Shown piece after piece: positions 15,799 through 24,286 of a stretch of DNA of 64,000 nucleotides; within the stretch, counting starts at the first letter, position 1, and every line of letters begins with the position of its first letter. The position numbers and the translations under genes were made by a program. The notes below the pieces were generated by a model. That model was not told the DNA's origin and did not search any database. It was given only the letters and a program-made list of their open reading frames with translations. Source of the DNA: UBA4782 sp034430215 (lineage in GTDB: Bacteria > Chloroflexota > Anaerolineae > Anaerolineales > Anaerolineaceae); the NCBI GenBank assembly GCA_034430215.1, contig DAOUFE010000044.1, forward strand, positions 1-64,000. The letters run 5' to 3'.

Positions 15799-17130
15799 AT
15801 GTCTACAATAAGCTTTCCATCCAAGCGTGCTCCCATTTTTAAAGATATCCCTGAAACCCAATGGAATGATTGGCGATGGCAATTGAGCCACCGACTGAAT
15901 AGTGTAGAAGATTTCGAAACCATTTTCACATTAACGATTTCAGAAAAGAAAGCCTTAACAACACAAGGTCTATTCCGTGTAGATATAACCCCCTACTTTG
16001 CCTCTTTAATTGATCCTGATAACCCAGATGATCCCATCCGAAGGCAGATCATACCTCGAGCTGAAGAGATCGTTCCGTTTACTGGTATGATGGAAGATAG
16101 CCTGGCCGAAGACAAGCATTCTCCGGTGCCCGGGCTTGTTCATCGTTATCCCGACCGCGTACTGATGCTGGTAACCACTCAATGTGCTTCTTATTGCCGC
16201 TATTGTACGCGTAGCCGGATTGTGGGTGATCCTTCTGCTAACTTCAATCGGGGAGATTTTGACCAACAGATTGACTACATCAAACGCACACCTCAGGTGC
16301 GTGATGTATTGCTTTCCGGAGGTGATCCCCTGACCTTGGCACCACGGGTGCTGGATGAACTGTTAAGGAGATTACGTGAAATACCTCACGTTGAGATCAT
16401 TCGAATTGGCAGCCGCGTACCGGTATTCATGCCCATGCGGGTGACCGATGAATTGTGTGACATGCTACAACAATACCATCCCTTGTGGATGAATATCCAT
16501 GTCAATCATCCCAATGAAATAACACAAGAACTGGCAACTGCCTGTGATAAATTATCACGGGCTGGAATTCCTCTAGGAAATCAATCTGTTCTGTTAGCAG
16601 GGGTCAATGATTGTGTTCACATCCAGCGAAAACTGGTTCAGGATCTGGTAAAAATGCGTGTTCGCCCATATTACCTGTATCAGTGTGACCTGGTTGATGG
16701 AGCTGGTCACTTCCGTACACCGGTTGCAAAGGGGCTTGAGATTATTGAAGGATTACGCGGACATACATCGGGATTTGCTGTTCCAACCTATGTTGTCGAT
16801 GCCCCAGGTGGTGGAGGGAAAATTCCCTTGATGCCAAATTATTCGCTCAGTGCATCCGATCATAAAGTGATCTTACGTAATTTTGAAGGTTTCATAACCA
16901 CCTACGAAGAGCCTCAAGAATATAAAACACATAACCCTGAAACCTGTGCTTATTGCCAGGCTAAACGGAGAGAACCTGGTCAAGAAGGTGTTTCAGGACT
17001 TTTGGATGGTGTGAATTTTTCGATTAAACCAGAAGGATTTGATGAATTGCATAACCGGGGTGGTGAAGTACACCGGTTGCGCGCAGATGAAGATAAATGG
17101 AAACCTTTAGGAATTGGACCAGGACATTAG
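15799..17130 (+). CDS. kamA: KamA-family radical SAM protein (lysine 2,3-aminomutase-like)
   Basis: 443 residues. The radical SAM cluster motif CASYCRYC (about 132-139) binds the 4Fe-4S that cleaves S-adenosylmethionine. LLSGGDPLTL and the PLP-binding region DAPGGGGKIPLMPNY (Lys about 341) are present, and the C-terminal NPETCAYC resembles the zinc-binding tail. The reaction expected is migration of an amino group on lysine or a related amino acid (lysine to beta-lysine). The length matches true aminomutases more than the ~340-residue EpmB branch, but no lysine-degradation genes are nearby, so the substrate is open. ATG with GGAGATCCT upstream; an aldo/keto reductase follows after 18 bases. 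Confidence 0.88.
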   Translation: MSTISFPSKRAPIFKDIPETQWNDWRWQLSHRLNSVEDFETIFTLTISEKKALTTQGLFRVDITPYFASLIDPDNPDDPIRRQIIPRAEEIVPFTGMMEDSLAEDKHSPVPGLVHRYPDRVLMLVTTQCASYCRYCTRSRIVGDPSANFNRGDFDQQIDYIKRTPQVRDVLLSGGDPLTLAPRVLDELLRRLREIPHVEIIRIGSRVPVFMPMRVTDELCDMLQQYHPLWMNIHVNHPNEITQELATACDKLSRAGIPLGNQSVLLAGVNDCVHIQRKLVQDLVKMRVRPYYLYQCDLVDGAGHFRTPVAKGLEIIEGLRGHTSGFAVPTYVVDAPGGGGKIPLMPNYSLSASDHKVILRNFEGFITTYEEPQEYKTHNPETCAYCQAKRREPGQEGVSGLLDGVNFSIKPEGFDELHNRGGEVHRLRADEDKWKPLGIGPGH

Positions 17131-17148
17131 TTTATTCAGGAGTAAAAA

Positions 17149-18114
17149 ATGCACTATCGACGATTAGGAAGATCGGGTTTAAAGGTAAGTGAATTGGGCT
17201 TAGGCGCCTGGATCACGTTTGGAAACCAGGTGGATGAAAAACGTGCCAGTGAAATCATTCACGCAGCATATGAGCAGGGTGTTAATTATTTCGACAATGC
17301 AGATGCCTATGCCAATGGAGCAGCAGAAACCGTGATGGGTAAAGCCATCCAGGACCTTCCTCGTGAGGCCCTGGTGATTTCCAGCAAAGTATTTTGGCCA
17401 ACCATGCCGGGACCCAATGGGCGGGGATTGTCACGGAAACATATCACAGAATCCATTCATGCTTCATTAAAGAGATTGCAGGTGGATTATGTTGACCTGT
17501 ATTTCTGCCATCGTTTTGACCCCGATACACCTGTTGAAGAAGTGGTGCGTACAATGGATGATCTGGTGCATCAGGGAAAAATTCTCTATTGGGGTACCAG
17601 CGAATGGGAAGCCTCTCAGATCGTTCAAGCGCTTGCGGTTGCAAGGCAGTATGGTTTGGTTCCTCCAACCATGGAACAACCCCAATACAACATGTTCCAT
17701 CGAGAACGATTCGAAAATCAGCTATTGCCATTAGCTCGAGAATTCGGAATTGGGTTCACTACCTGGAGTCCACTGTATTACGGGATCCTGACCGGAAAAT
17801 ATAATGATGGTATTCCAGAAGGCAGCCGGGCATCGATGTCTGAAATGGGTTGGATACGTGATCAGATCACACCAGAAAGAATAGAAAAAGTGCGCCAATT
17901 GACAGCTATTGCTGGCGAAATTGGAGCAACTACAGCCCAATTAGCTCTTGCTTGGATCCTGCATCGGAAAGAAGTCAGTAGTGTGATCACCGGTGCAACA
18001 CGTATCGAGCAACTGGATGATAATCTCGGAGCGGCTGAAGTAGCTGAAAAACTAACCGATAATATTTTAGATGCGATTGAAAAAATTCTTTGTACACAGT
18101 TAAAGGAGATATAA
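17149..18114 (+). CDS. Aldo/keto reductase (Kv-beta/YghZ-like)
   Basis: 321 residues, TIM-barrel NADPH-dependent reductase. It starts MHYRRLGRSGLKVSELGLGAW, typical of the AKR6-like branch. The catalytic tetrad is visible: Asp and Tyr in DNADAYANG (about 49-57), Lys in ISSKVFWP (about 79) and His in YFCHRFDPD (about 119). The cofactor region ALAWILHRKEVSSVITGATR is near the C-terminus. It lies 18 bases after kamA and directly abuts the next gene. It may reduce an aldehyde or ketone, but the substrate is not evident. Confidence 0.9.
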   Translation: MHYRRLGRSGLKVSELGLGAWITFGNQVDEKRASEIIHAAYEQGVNYFDNADAYANGAAETVMGKAIQDLPREALVISSKVFWPTMPGPNGRGLSRKHITESIHASLKRLQVDYVDLYFCHRFDPDTPVEEVVRTMDDLVHQGKILYWGTSEWEASQIVQALAVARQYGLVPPTMEQPQYNMFHRERFENQLLPLAREFGIGFTTWSPLYYGILTGKYNDGIPEGSRASMSEMGWIRDQITPERIEKVRQLTAIAGEIGATTAQLALAWILHRKEVSSVITGATRIEQLDDNLGAAEVAEKLTDNILDAIEKILCTQLKEI

Positions 18115-18447
18115 ATGGATTACGGTTCTCCCTCACCTTATGCACCAGAACCTGTAAAATCTAGCAAACCAGGATTAGGGATTGCTTCATTGGTTTTAGG
18201 GATTTTAAGTTTATGTGCCTGGTTATTACCGATTTGTGGATTTCCCATCTCTATTGCAGGGATTGTTTTAGGAATTTTAGGATTGAAGGAATCCAATAAA
18301 GGAATGGCAATAGCAGGTTTGGTTATGGCTGGAATTGGATTGATTCTTTGCTTGATCAATGCAATTTTTGGAGCTATTGGAGCCTTGGCAGGATCATCTG
18401 ATTTTTGGCGATACCTTCCCCCTGAATTACAGCAATACTTCTCTTAA
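18115..18447 (+). CDS. DUF4190-like small membrane protein
   Basis: 110 residues. After a Pro-rich N-terminus (about 1-20) come two hydrophobic helices (about 22-55 and 62-90) with a Gly-rich pattern GIASLVLGILSLCAWLLPICG and GIVLGILGLKESNKGMAIAGLV, characteristic of the DUF4190 membrane domain. The function of the domain is unknown. Its ATG begins right after the stop of the aldo/keto reductase gene (AAGGAGATATAA-ATG), so it is translated from the same mRNA. A terminator follows. Confidence 0.75.
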   Translation: MDYGSPSPYAPEPVKSSKPGLGIASLVLGILSLCAWLLPICGFPISIAGIVLGILGLKESNKGMAIAGLVMAGIGLILCLINAIFGAIGALAGSSDFWRYLPPELQQYFS

Positions 18448-18470
18448 GATACGAAGGTTTTTAAACCAGG

Positions 18471-18501
18471 AGCTGCCTTTTTCGATTGAGGCAGCTTTTT
18501 G
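18471..18501 (+). terminator. Terminator of the kamA operon
   Basis: AGCTGCC (18471-18477) and GGCAGCT (18490-18496) form the stem, followed by a TTTTTG run. Confidence 0.85.
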
Positions 18502-18670
18502 TTATTGGATAGCTGGTATCTCTTCCATCATAAAATAATGACATTCATCTCGTGAATCGTCTACTCGTTTGATTTATATCAGAGGTATAATTTTAATCTG
18601 GTGTGAAAATAAATTTACTGACACCAAAGGCCCGAAAATATACCCTAATTCAATATTATTGGAGGTTTTA

Positions 18671-19738
18671 ATGGATAAACGCTGGAAACAATTAGGGGAG
18701 ATCATGGTGAAGCATTCTGCCGAAGTAAAGCCCGGGCAAAAAGTAATGATCGCCATGCAAGAAGTCGAAACTTTTCCGCTGGTACAGGCGGTATATGAGG
18801 AAGCCGTAAAAGCAGGTGCACTGGTACAGGTACAATTTCTTTCCGAGTATTTACGTCACTCTTTATTGAAATATGGAACACCTGAACAGATAGGGTGGAT
18901 ACCAGATATCGAAGCCTATGGCATGGAATGGGCGGATGTGTATTTTGGATTGCGTGGTGGTCACAACCTGTATGAATTTGCTGACATTTCACCAGAACGT
19001 CTGTCATTAAGTCAGAAAGCCAATGGGAAAATTTCAACCATGCGATGGGAGAAAACCCGTTGGACGTTGGTTCGTGTACCTAACGATTCATTTGCTCAGC
19101 AGGCTGAAACCGACCTTGAAACCATAACGGAAATGTTTTTTAATTCCAGCTTGTTGGATTGGAAAGCCATCTCAAAAGAGTGGGCAAGGATTGCTGCCAT
19201 TCTGGAACAAGGTGGTGAAATGCATGTTCTTGGAAAAGGAACTGACCTGAAATTCTCTGTAGCTGGTAGAAAGTGGCTGGTGGGGGATGGCAGAATCAAT
19301 ATGCCTGATGGTGAGATTTACACTGCACCGGTTCATGAAACTTTAGATGGAACAATTTCCTTTGAGTTTCCTGGTGTGCTGGGGGGAAGACAGGTGCCAG
19401 ATATTCGGCTTACCTGGAAAAAGGGGAAACTTGTGGAAGCAACCTCAAGTAAGAATCAAGATTTTCTCCATCAAATTCTGGCTTCTGATGCTGGTTCCAG
19501 TAACATTGGAGAATTTGCTTTTGGTGTCAATCCGTATGTAGATCGTTTTACAACGGACATATTAATTGATGAAAAGATTGGTGGTACCATCCATACGGCT
19601 CTTGGCAGAGCCTATGCCGAGTGCGGCGGAACGAATAAATCTGCAATTCATTGGGATATTGTAAAAGATACCCGTACGGATAGCTGCATTACCCTGGATG
19701 GTAAAACCATTTTCGAAAATGGCAAAATATTAATCTAG
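18671..19738 (+). CDS. M29-family aminopeptidase (thermophilic aminopeptidase/AmpS-like)
   Basis: 355 residues from the ATG at 18671 with GGAGG 5 bases upstream; the in-frame extension to 18569 has no ribosome-binding site. Metal-site motifs of the M29 family are present: Glu in NMPDGEIYTAPV (about 219), Glu in NIGEFAFGVNP (about 284), His in GGTIHTALGRAY (about 312) and His-x-Asp in SAIHWDIV (about 334). The family removes N-terminal amino acids using two metal ions in the cytoplasm. The length is a little shorter than the usual ~410, mainly in the N-terminal part. It appears monocistronic. Confidence 0.88.
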   Translation: MDKRWKQLGEIMVKHSAEVKPGQKVMIAMQEVETFPLVQAVYEEAVKAGALVQVQFLSEYLRHSLLKYGTPEQIGWIPDIEAYGMEWADVYFGLRGGHNLYEFADISPERLSLSQKANGKISTMRWEKTRWTLVRVPNDSFAQQAETDLETITEMFFNSSLLDWKAISKEWARIAAILEQGGEMHVLGKGTDLKFSVAGRKWLVGDGRINMPDGEIYTAPVHETLDGTISFEFPGVLGGRQVPDIRLTWKKGKLVEATSSKNQDFLHQILASDAGSSNIGEFAFGVNPYVDRFTTDILIDEKIGGTIHTALGRAYAECGGTNKSAIHWDIVKDTRTDSCITLDGKTIFENGKILI

Positions 19739-19901
19739 GAAGAGCGTTTTTCTCTTTCTTTGTACATTGACAAACTTATCTGCTTCAATGAGCTAATTTT
19801 ACATAGCAACCATTGAGATGTTTGCTAAAAGTTGACAGGTAAAATTATTGTAGGGTAGAGCTTTTGATTTAATTTGAAATTCTTTGTAACAGGAGAGCGT
19901 T

Positions 19902-21437
19902 ATGGAAAAAGGATATTTACTTGGAATTGATATTGGAACTTATGAATCAAAGGGTGTTATCACCGATCTGAGTGGCAAGGTATTATGCACTCAGGTTCAT
20001 CCGCACACTTTATCTATTCCTCGACAGGGTTGGGCTGAACATGACCCTGAAAAAGATTGGTGGGGTGATTTCTGTTTTATTACAAGAAACCTTTTGAAAG
20101 AAACAGGAATTGATCCCAAGCAGATCATATCCGTTGGCTGTAGTGCAATTGGCTCCGATTGTCTGCCAGTGGATAAGGATTGCAACCAACTCCGCATGGC
20201 GATCCTGTATGGTGTAGATACACGGAATATGAATGAAATCACCGAACTCGAAGAAAAATTTGGGAAAGATAAAATTTTCGAGCGCGGTGGAATGGAACTG
20301 GCGACCCAGATGGTTGGTCCAAAAATCTTGTGGGTGAAAAAGAATGAGCCCGAAGTATACAAGAAAGCCTATAAATTCGTTACCGCCACCACCTACCTGG
20401 TAGCCCGCCTGACGGGAAAATTTGTCATCGACCACATGACCGGTTCATTCTTCATGCCCATGTACGACTACAAAAAAGGTGCGTGGAGTGAAGAGATGAG
20501 CGAAGGTATTGTGGAAGTTGACCGGTTACCCGAACTGCGCTGGTCTGACGAAATTGCGGGTCACGTCACACGAGCTGCTGCAGAACAGACAGGACTGGCT
20601 GAAGGAACACCCGTAGTAGTCGGTGCTGTAGACGCAGTTTCAGAATCGGTCAGTGTGGGTGTGGTCAAACCCCGGCAAATGATGATCATGTATGGTTCGA
20701 CCATCATCATGCTCGAAGTTATGGATAAATATATGACAGAGCGCACCTTATGGGGGCAGCCTTATGCCTTCAAAGGTACTTATGGAATGATCGGTGGTAT
20801 GGCAACCAGTGGTGCACTTACGCGCTGGTTCAGAGATAAAATCTCTCAAGACCTGGTAGCTGCTGAACAGAATGGCGGGCCAAATGCTTATGGTGAGCTG
20901 GTGAAAGAAGCAGAAAGTATTCCAGCAGGTTCTGAAGGTTTGGTTGTTCTGCCATATTTCAGTGGTGAACGAACTCCCTTGAACGATCCTCGTGCTCGTG
21001 GTACTTACTTTGGACTGACTCTGGCTCACACTCGCGCCCATCTTTATAAAGCAACCTTGGAGGGTATCAGCTTCAGCGTTCGCCATAATCTAGATGTCAT
21101 GAAGAGCGTAGGCGCCCAGCTCGATGAGGTGATCGCTGTTGGTGGCGGTACTAAAAATAAAGTCTGGCTACAGGCGGTTTCAGATATCTGTGGTGTTCCT
21201 CAACGCATTCCAGCTGTGATCACTGGTGCTTCTTATGGCGATGCATTCATTGCTGGTCTGGGAGCTGGTGTGTTCTCATCTTGCAATGATATTGAAAAAT
21301 GGGTGAAGTACAATGGTTCGATCAAACCTGATCCAGAGAAGTACGATCTATATAACAAGTACTATCAGATCTACCTGGAACTGTACAAACGAAACAAAGA
21401 TCTCATGCACGATCTGTTCTATTTAAGCAACGATTAA
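19902..21437 (+). CDS. FGGY-family carbohydrate kinase (copy A)
   Basis: 511 residues with the two-domain actin-like fold of xylulokinase/gluconokinase relatives. N-terminal ATP motif LGIDIGTYESKGVIT (about 6-20), GWAEHDPEKDWW, the catalytic Asp in VVVGAVDAVSE (about 242), the adenosine region MMIMYGST and the C-terminal phosphate motif IAVGGGTKNKVWLQAVSD. It phosphorylates a sugar or polyol with ATP; the exact sugar is undetermined. ATG with CAGGAGAG upstream; a TTGACA at 19832 suggests a promoter but its -10 is poor. It closely resembles the second kinase at 32629. A strong terminator follows. Confidence 0.88.
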   Translation: MEKGYLLGIDIGTYESKGVITDLSGKVLCTQVHPHTLSIPRQGWAEHDPEKDWWGDFCFITRNLLKETGIDPKQIISVGCSAIGSDCLPVDKDCNQLRMAILYGVDTRNMNEITELEEKFGKDKIFERGGMELATQMVGPKILWVKKNEPEVYKKAYKFVTATTYLVARLTGKFVIDHMTGSFFMPMYDYKKGAWSEEMSEGIVEVDRLPELRWSDEIAGHVTRAAAEQTGLAEGTPVVVGAVDAVSESVSVGVVKPRQMMIMYGSTIIMLEVMDKYMTERTLWGQPYAFKGTYGMIGGMATSGALTRWFRDKISQDLVAAEQNGGPNAYGELVKEAESIPAGSEGLVVLPYFSGERTPLNDPRARGTYFGLTLAHTRAHLYKATLEGISFSVRHNLDVMKSVGAQLDEVIAVGGGTKNKVWLQAVSDICGVPQRIPAVITGASYGDAFIAGLGAGVFSSCNDIEKWVKYNGSIKPDPEKYDLYNKYYQIYLELYKRNKDLMHDLFYLSND

Positions 21438-21461
21438 AATGAATAAAGGCTAAATATTAAT

Positions 21462-21503
21462 AGAAGCGAAGTTTCTCGAGCATTTAGAAACTTCGCTTCT
21501 TTG
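21462..21503 (+). terminator. Terminator after FGGY kinase A
   Basis: AGAAGCGAAGTTTCT (21462-21476) pairs perfectly with AGAAACTTCGCTTCT (21486-21500), a 15-bp stem with a 9-base loop, followed by TTTG. Confidence 0.85.
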
Positions 21504-21540
21504 ATTTGTAAGCTTGCTTTATCAAACGATGATTCCTGAA

Positions 21541-21581
21541 TAAAAAGGAGCAAGAAGTTTTCGGAACCTCCTTGCTCCTTT
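21541..21581 (-). terminator. Terminator of the UroD-like gene
   Basis: AAAGGAGCAAG (21544-21554) and CTTGCTCCTTT (21571-21581) form the stem. On the minus strand it runs into TTTTTA, as expected after the gene ending at 21603. Confidence 0.82.
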
Positions 21582-21602
21582 GTGAAAGCTACGTATTCTT
21601 CT

Positions 21603-22763
21603 TTACAACAGGGCTGTTTTCTTCAATGGATATTTACCATATTTTTGTGCAGCTTCGAACATGGTAACAACATTTGCAGGTGGAGTATCTGCCTGAATGA
21701 AATGCGAAGAAGAGAGAATATATCCTCCGCCATGCCCTAATGCCTGAATACGAGTATAAACCTCTTGTTCTACTTCCTCTTTGGTACCAAATGGCAACAC
21801 TTCTTGAATATCTACCCCACCGTGAAAAGATAGTTGCTTGCCAAATTCATGTTTCAATGCTGCAGAATCCATTTCGGCTGCTTTGGGCTGGATAGGATCA
21901 AGGATTTGAATACCAGCAGCGATCAAATCTGGGATTATTCTGCGTACACTCCCGCAGGAATGCAGCATGATCTGACAACCGGGATTGACGGTGTTTAGAT
22001 AATCACGTGCAGCCTGCCAGCGTCGCTGCAGACGTGGAAGAATCAATGACCGCAGCATACGCGGCGAGTATAGTAAACCTCGCTGAGTCCCCAGATCTTC
22101 TCCACTGACTTTTAGTATCTGCAGGTAAGGAGCACTGGCTTCCAATCCGATGCGATCCATATCGATCACCACATCAGTAATGCGATCCAGTAAATATCCT
22201 GCTACCTCAGGTGCTTCAGCCAGACAGAGCAGCCATTTTTCAAATCCCATCAAATAAACTGCTGTTTCGATGATGGGACTGCCAAATCTTCCCATCAAGG
22301 CGAGGTCGGTATTCTCGAAGAGATTTTTTGCATTCTCTGCTGTCTCCTCATATCTTCCAGGGATGTTTGGATCAGGCCAGGGATAGTGTTTTAAATCATC
22401 CAGCGTTGCATCAGCCAGAGGAGAATATGCGGTTTCCCAATAACTTCCACTGGTCTGGTTTACCTTGCGATACAGAACACCCCAGGCATCTTCTACCAGG
22501 TCATCTGCACGTGCGGGTTTCTTTGGGGCTTTCCCACTACCCAACTTGACAGATATCATATCAGCGCCTACAGCCTTAACCACATCAGGGTGGGGAATGA
22601 CTTCCATCGCCAGGTTGGGTTTTACTTCCTCTTTGATATTTAAGCCAAGGTATTGTTTCAGGTTGAGATAAAAATCGTACAATGGCTCCAGGTCAGATGG
22701 TACTCGATCAGGTTCCAGATGCTCAATGGCAGCTACTACACGTAATCGGCTGTTCCATTCCAT
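21603..22763 (-). CDS. Uroporphyrinogen decarboxylase-family (MtaA/CmuA-like) protein
   Basis: 386 residues, TIM barrel of the URO-D superfamily. The motif MLHSCGSVRRIIPDLIAAGIQILDPIQ (about 262-288) is the His-x-Cys zinc site of the methylcobamide methyltransferase branch, followed by LSFHGGVDIQEVLPFGT and GGGYILSSSHFIQADTPP. True heme-pathway HemE lacks the HxCG motif, so a methyl-transfer or unknown role is more likely. No corrinoid protein or activating enzyme is nearby. ATG with AGGAGTAAC upstream. It lies alone between terminators, inside the carbohydrate region. Confidence 0.8.
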   Translation of the reverse strand: MEWNSRLRVVAAIEHLEPDRVPSDLEPLYDFYLNLKQYLGLNIKEEVKPNLAMEVIPHPDVVKAVGADMISVKLGSGKAPKKPARADDLVEDAWGVLYRKVNQTSGSYWETAYSPLADATLDDLKHYPWPDPNIPGRYEETAENAKNLFENTDLALMGRFGSPIIETAVYLMGFEKWLLCLAEAPEVAGYLLDRITDVVIDMDRIGLEASAPYLQILKVSGEDLGTQRGLLYSPRMLRSLILPRLQRRWQAARDYLNTVNPGCQIMLHSCGSVRRIIPDLIAAGIQILDPIQPKAAEMDSAALKHEFGKQLSFHGGVDIQEVLPFGTKEEVEQEVYTRIQALGHGGGYILSSSHFIQADTPPANVVTMFEAAQKYGKYPLKKTALL

Positions 22764-22823
22764 TTTGTTACTCCTGAATGTTTCATATTTTAATTGTACC
22801 TAAACTTATAACTTTAAAAAACT

Positions 22824-22868
22824 GCGCCAGTTGCTATTTCGATGAAACTGTAATGATGCAACTGGCGC
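22824..22868 (-). terminator. Terminator of the dehydrogenase operon
   Basis: GCGCCAGTTGC (22824-22834) and GCAACTGGCGC (22858-22868) are a perfect 11-bp repeat with a 23-base loop that can fold on itself. On the minus strand it is followed by AGTTTTTTAAAG. Confidence 0.85.
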
Positions 22869-22915
22869 CAGATTTTAGGATATGGCAGATAAGATAGTAT
22901 GAATGTACCGTAGAC

Positions 22916-24286
22916 TTATAACATTATTTCCGGGCATTCAATGGCTTGTACAAGGTCTCGCAAGAAGCGAGCTGCAACAGCTCCATCTACTACTCGATGA
23001 TCACCGGAAAGTGTCATCGTTATGATCGGGCGAACTTCAACCGTATCGGTTTCATCAACAACAACAGGCTTGCGAACTACTGCACCTGTAGCCAAAATGC
23101 CGCTTTCGGGTGGGTTGATCACAGCATTGAATTGGGGGATACCAAACATGCCCAGATTGGAGATTGTAAAGGTGCCACCCTTTACCTCACTCAAAGTGAG
23201 TTTACCTTCTCGAGCACGTTTGCTCAGATCAATGATCTTTTCAGAGATCTGCCCGATGGATAAATGATTAGCATTCCGAATTACTGGAACGATCAATCCT
23301 TCATCCAGGGCAGTGGCAACGCCAATATTGATATCTTCCCACAGGTAAACATTCTGATCAATCAAAGATGCATTCAGATATGGATTGCGTTCCAATGCCC
23401 AGGCGATCACTTTCACCAGCATTGCGGTGAGGCTGACTTTACTGCCAGATTGTTTGACAGCAATATCATTCAGACGTTTGCGAGCTTCTTCAAGCCGGGT
23501 AACATCCGCTTCAGCAGTCAAGAAAATGTGGGGCACATCACGGAAACTGGCTTGCAGACGTTCAGCGATCTTCTGCCGCATATTCGTCATAGGAATTACT
23601 TTTGCTGATCGTTCACCAACACTGGTTGTTGCTGTTGGAACAACAGGTGTCGCAGCAGGTTGAGTTACGGGCTGGGCAGCAGTTTTTAATGCAACATCCT
23701 GCGCTTGAATGCGTCCACGTGGCCCACTACCGGTCAGGCTTTCCAATGCAATTCCAGCTTCGTGTGCCAGACGGCGGGCTGCAGGAGTGGCAGCAATTTT
23801 TCCAGCTTCTGGAGATGCGGCTTTCTCCTGTAAACTCTTTGCATAAGCCTCTACATCTTCACGGCTGATGCGACCACCATGAGCAGGAACATCGTTAATA
23901 TTTACACCCAGTTCCTGTGCTGCACGCAGAGCAACAGGTGTTGGTGTTGCAGCGGGTCTGGATGCCTCTGTAGGAGGTATTTCTGCTGTTTTTGCGGAAG
24001 GAGCAGCGGGCGATGCTGTTCTTCCAGGAATATCATTGATTGTTTCACCCTTGCCAAGAATGTATGCGATTGTGGTGGCGATCGGGACAACATCGCCTGC
24101 CTTATAGCGGATATCTACCAGTGTGCCTGTAGCAGGGGCGGGAACATCAATAGCAACTTTTTCAGTTTCAACCACCAATACGGTTTCATCTTGCTTAACC
24201 TCATCACCTTCGGACTTGTTCCAGGAGATAATGGTGGCTTTCTCCTGATCCATGTCGACTTTCGGCATGATAAATGGAGTAGGCAT
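22916..24286 (-). CDS. Dihydrolipoamide acyltransferase (E2) of a 2-oxo-acid/acetoin dehydrogenase complex
   Basis: 456 residues. The N-terminal lipoyl domain (1-78) has the lipoylated Lys in VETEKVAIDVPA (about 47). It is followed by an Ala/Pro linker, a first E3-binding domain (about 117-153), a second E3-binding domain (about 165-200), another linker, and the catalytic acyltransferase core (about 225-456) with the HRVVDGAVAARF active-site motif. The core transfers the acetyl group to CoA. It overlaps the E1-beta stop by one base (TAATG). No E3 gene is in the window. Pyruvate or acetoin are the most likely substrates; branched-chain acids cannot be excluded. Confidence 0.92.
   Translation of the reverse strand: MPTPFIMPKVDMDQEKATIISWNKSEGDEVKQDETVLVVETEKVAIDVPAPATGTLVDIRYKAGDVVPIATTIAYILGKGETINDIPGRTASPAAPSAKTAEIPPTEASRPAATPTPVALRAAQELGVNINDVPAHGGRISREDVEAYAKSLQEKAASPEAGKIAATPAARRLAHEAGIALESLTGSGPRGRIQAQDVALKTAAQPVTQPAATPVVPTATTSVGERSAKVIPMTNMRQKIAERLQASFRDVPHIFLTAEADVTRLEEARKRLNDIAVKQSGSKVSLTAMLVKVIAWALERNPYLNASLIDQNVYLWEDINIGVATALDEGLIVPVIRNANHLSIGQISEKIIDLSKRAREGKLTLSEVKGGTFTISNLGMFGIPQFNAVINPPESGILATGAVVRKPVVVDETDTVEVRPIITMTLSGDHRVVDGAVAARFLRDLVQAIECPEIML

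Noticed and set aside
18569..18670. N-terminal extension of the M29 aminopeptidase
   Set aside because: No ribosome-binding site, and M29 proteins do not carry this segment; the ATG at 18671 follows GGAGG.
21603..22763. HemE (heme biosynthesis) identity
   Set aside because: The HxCG zinc motif and lack of heme neighbours point to the methyltransferase-like branch.
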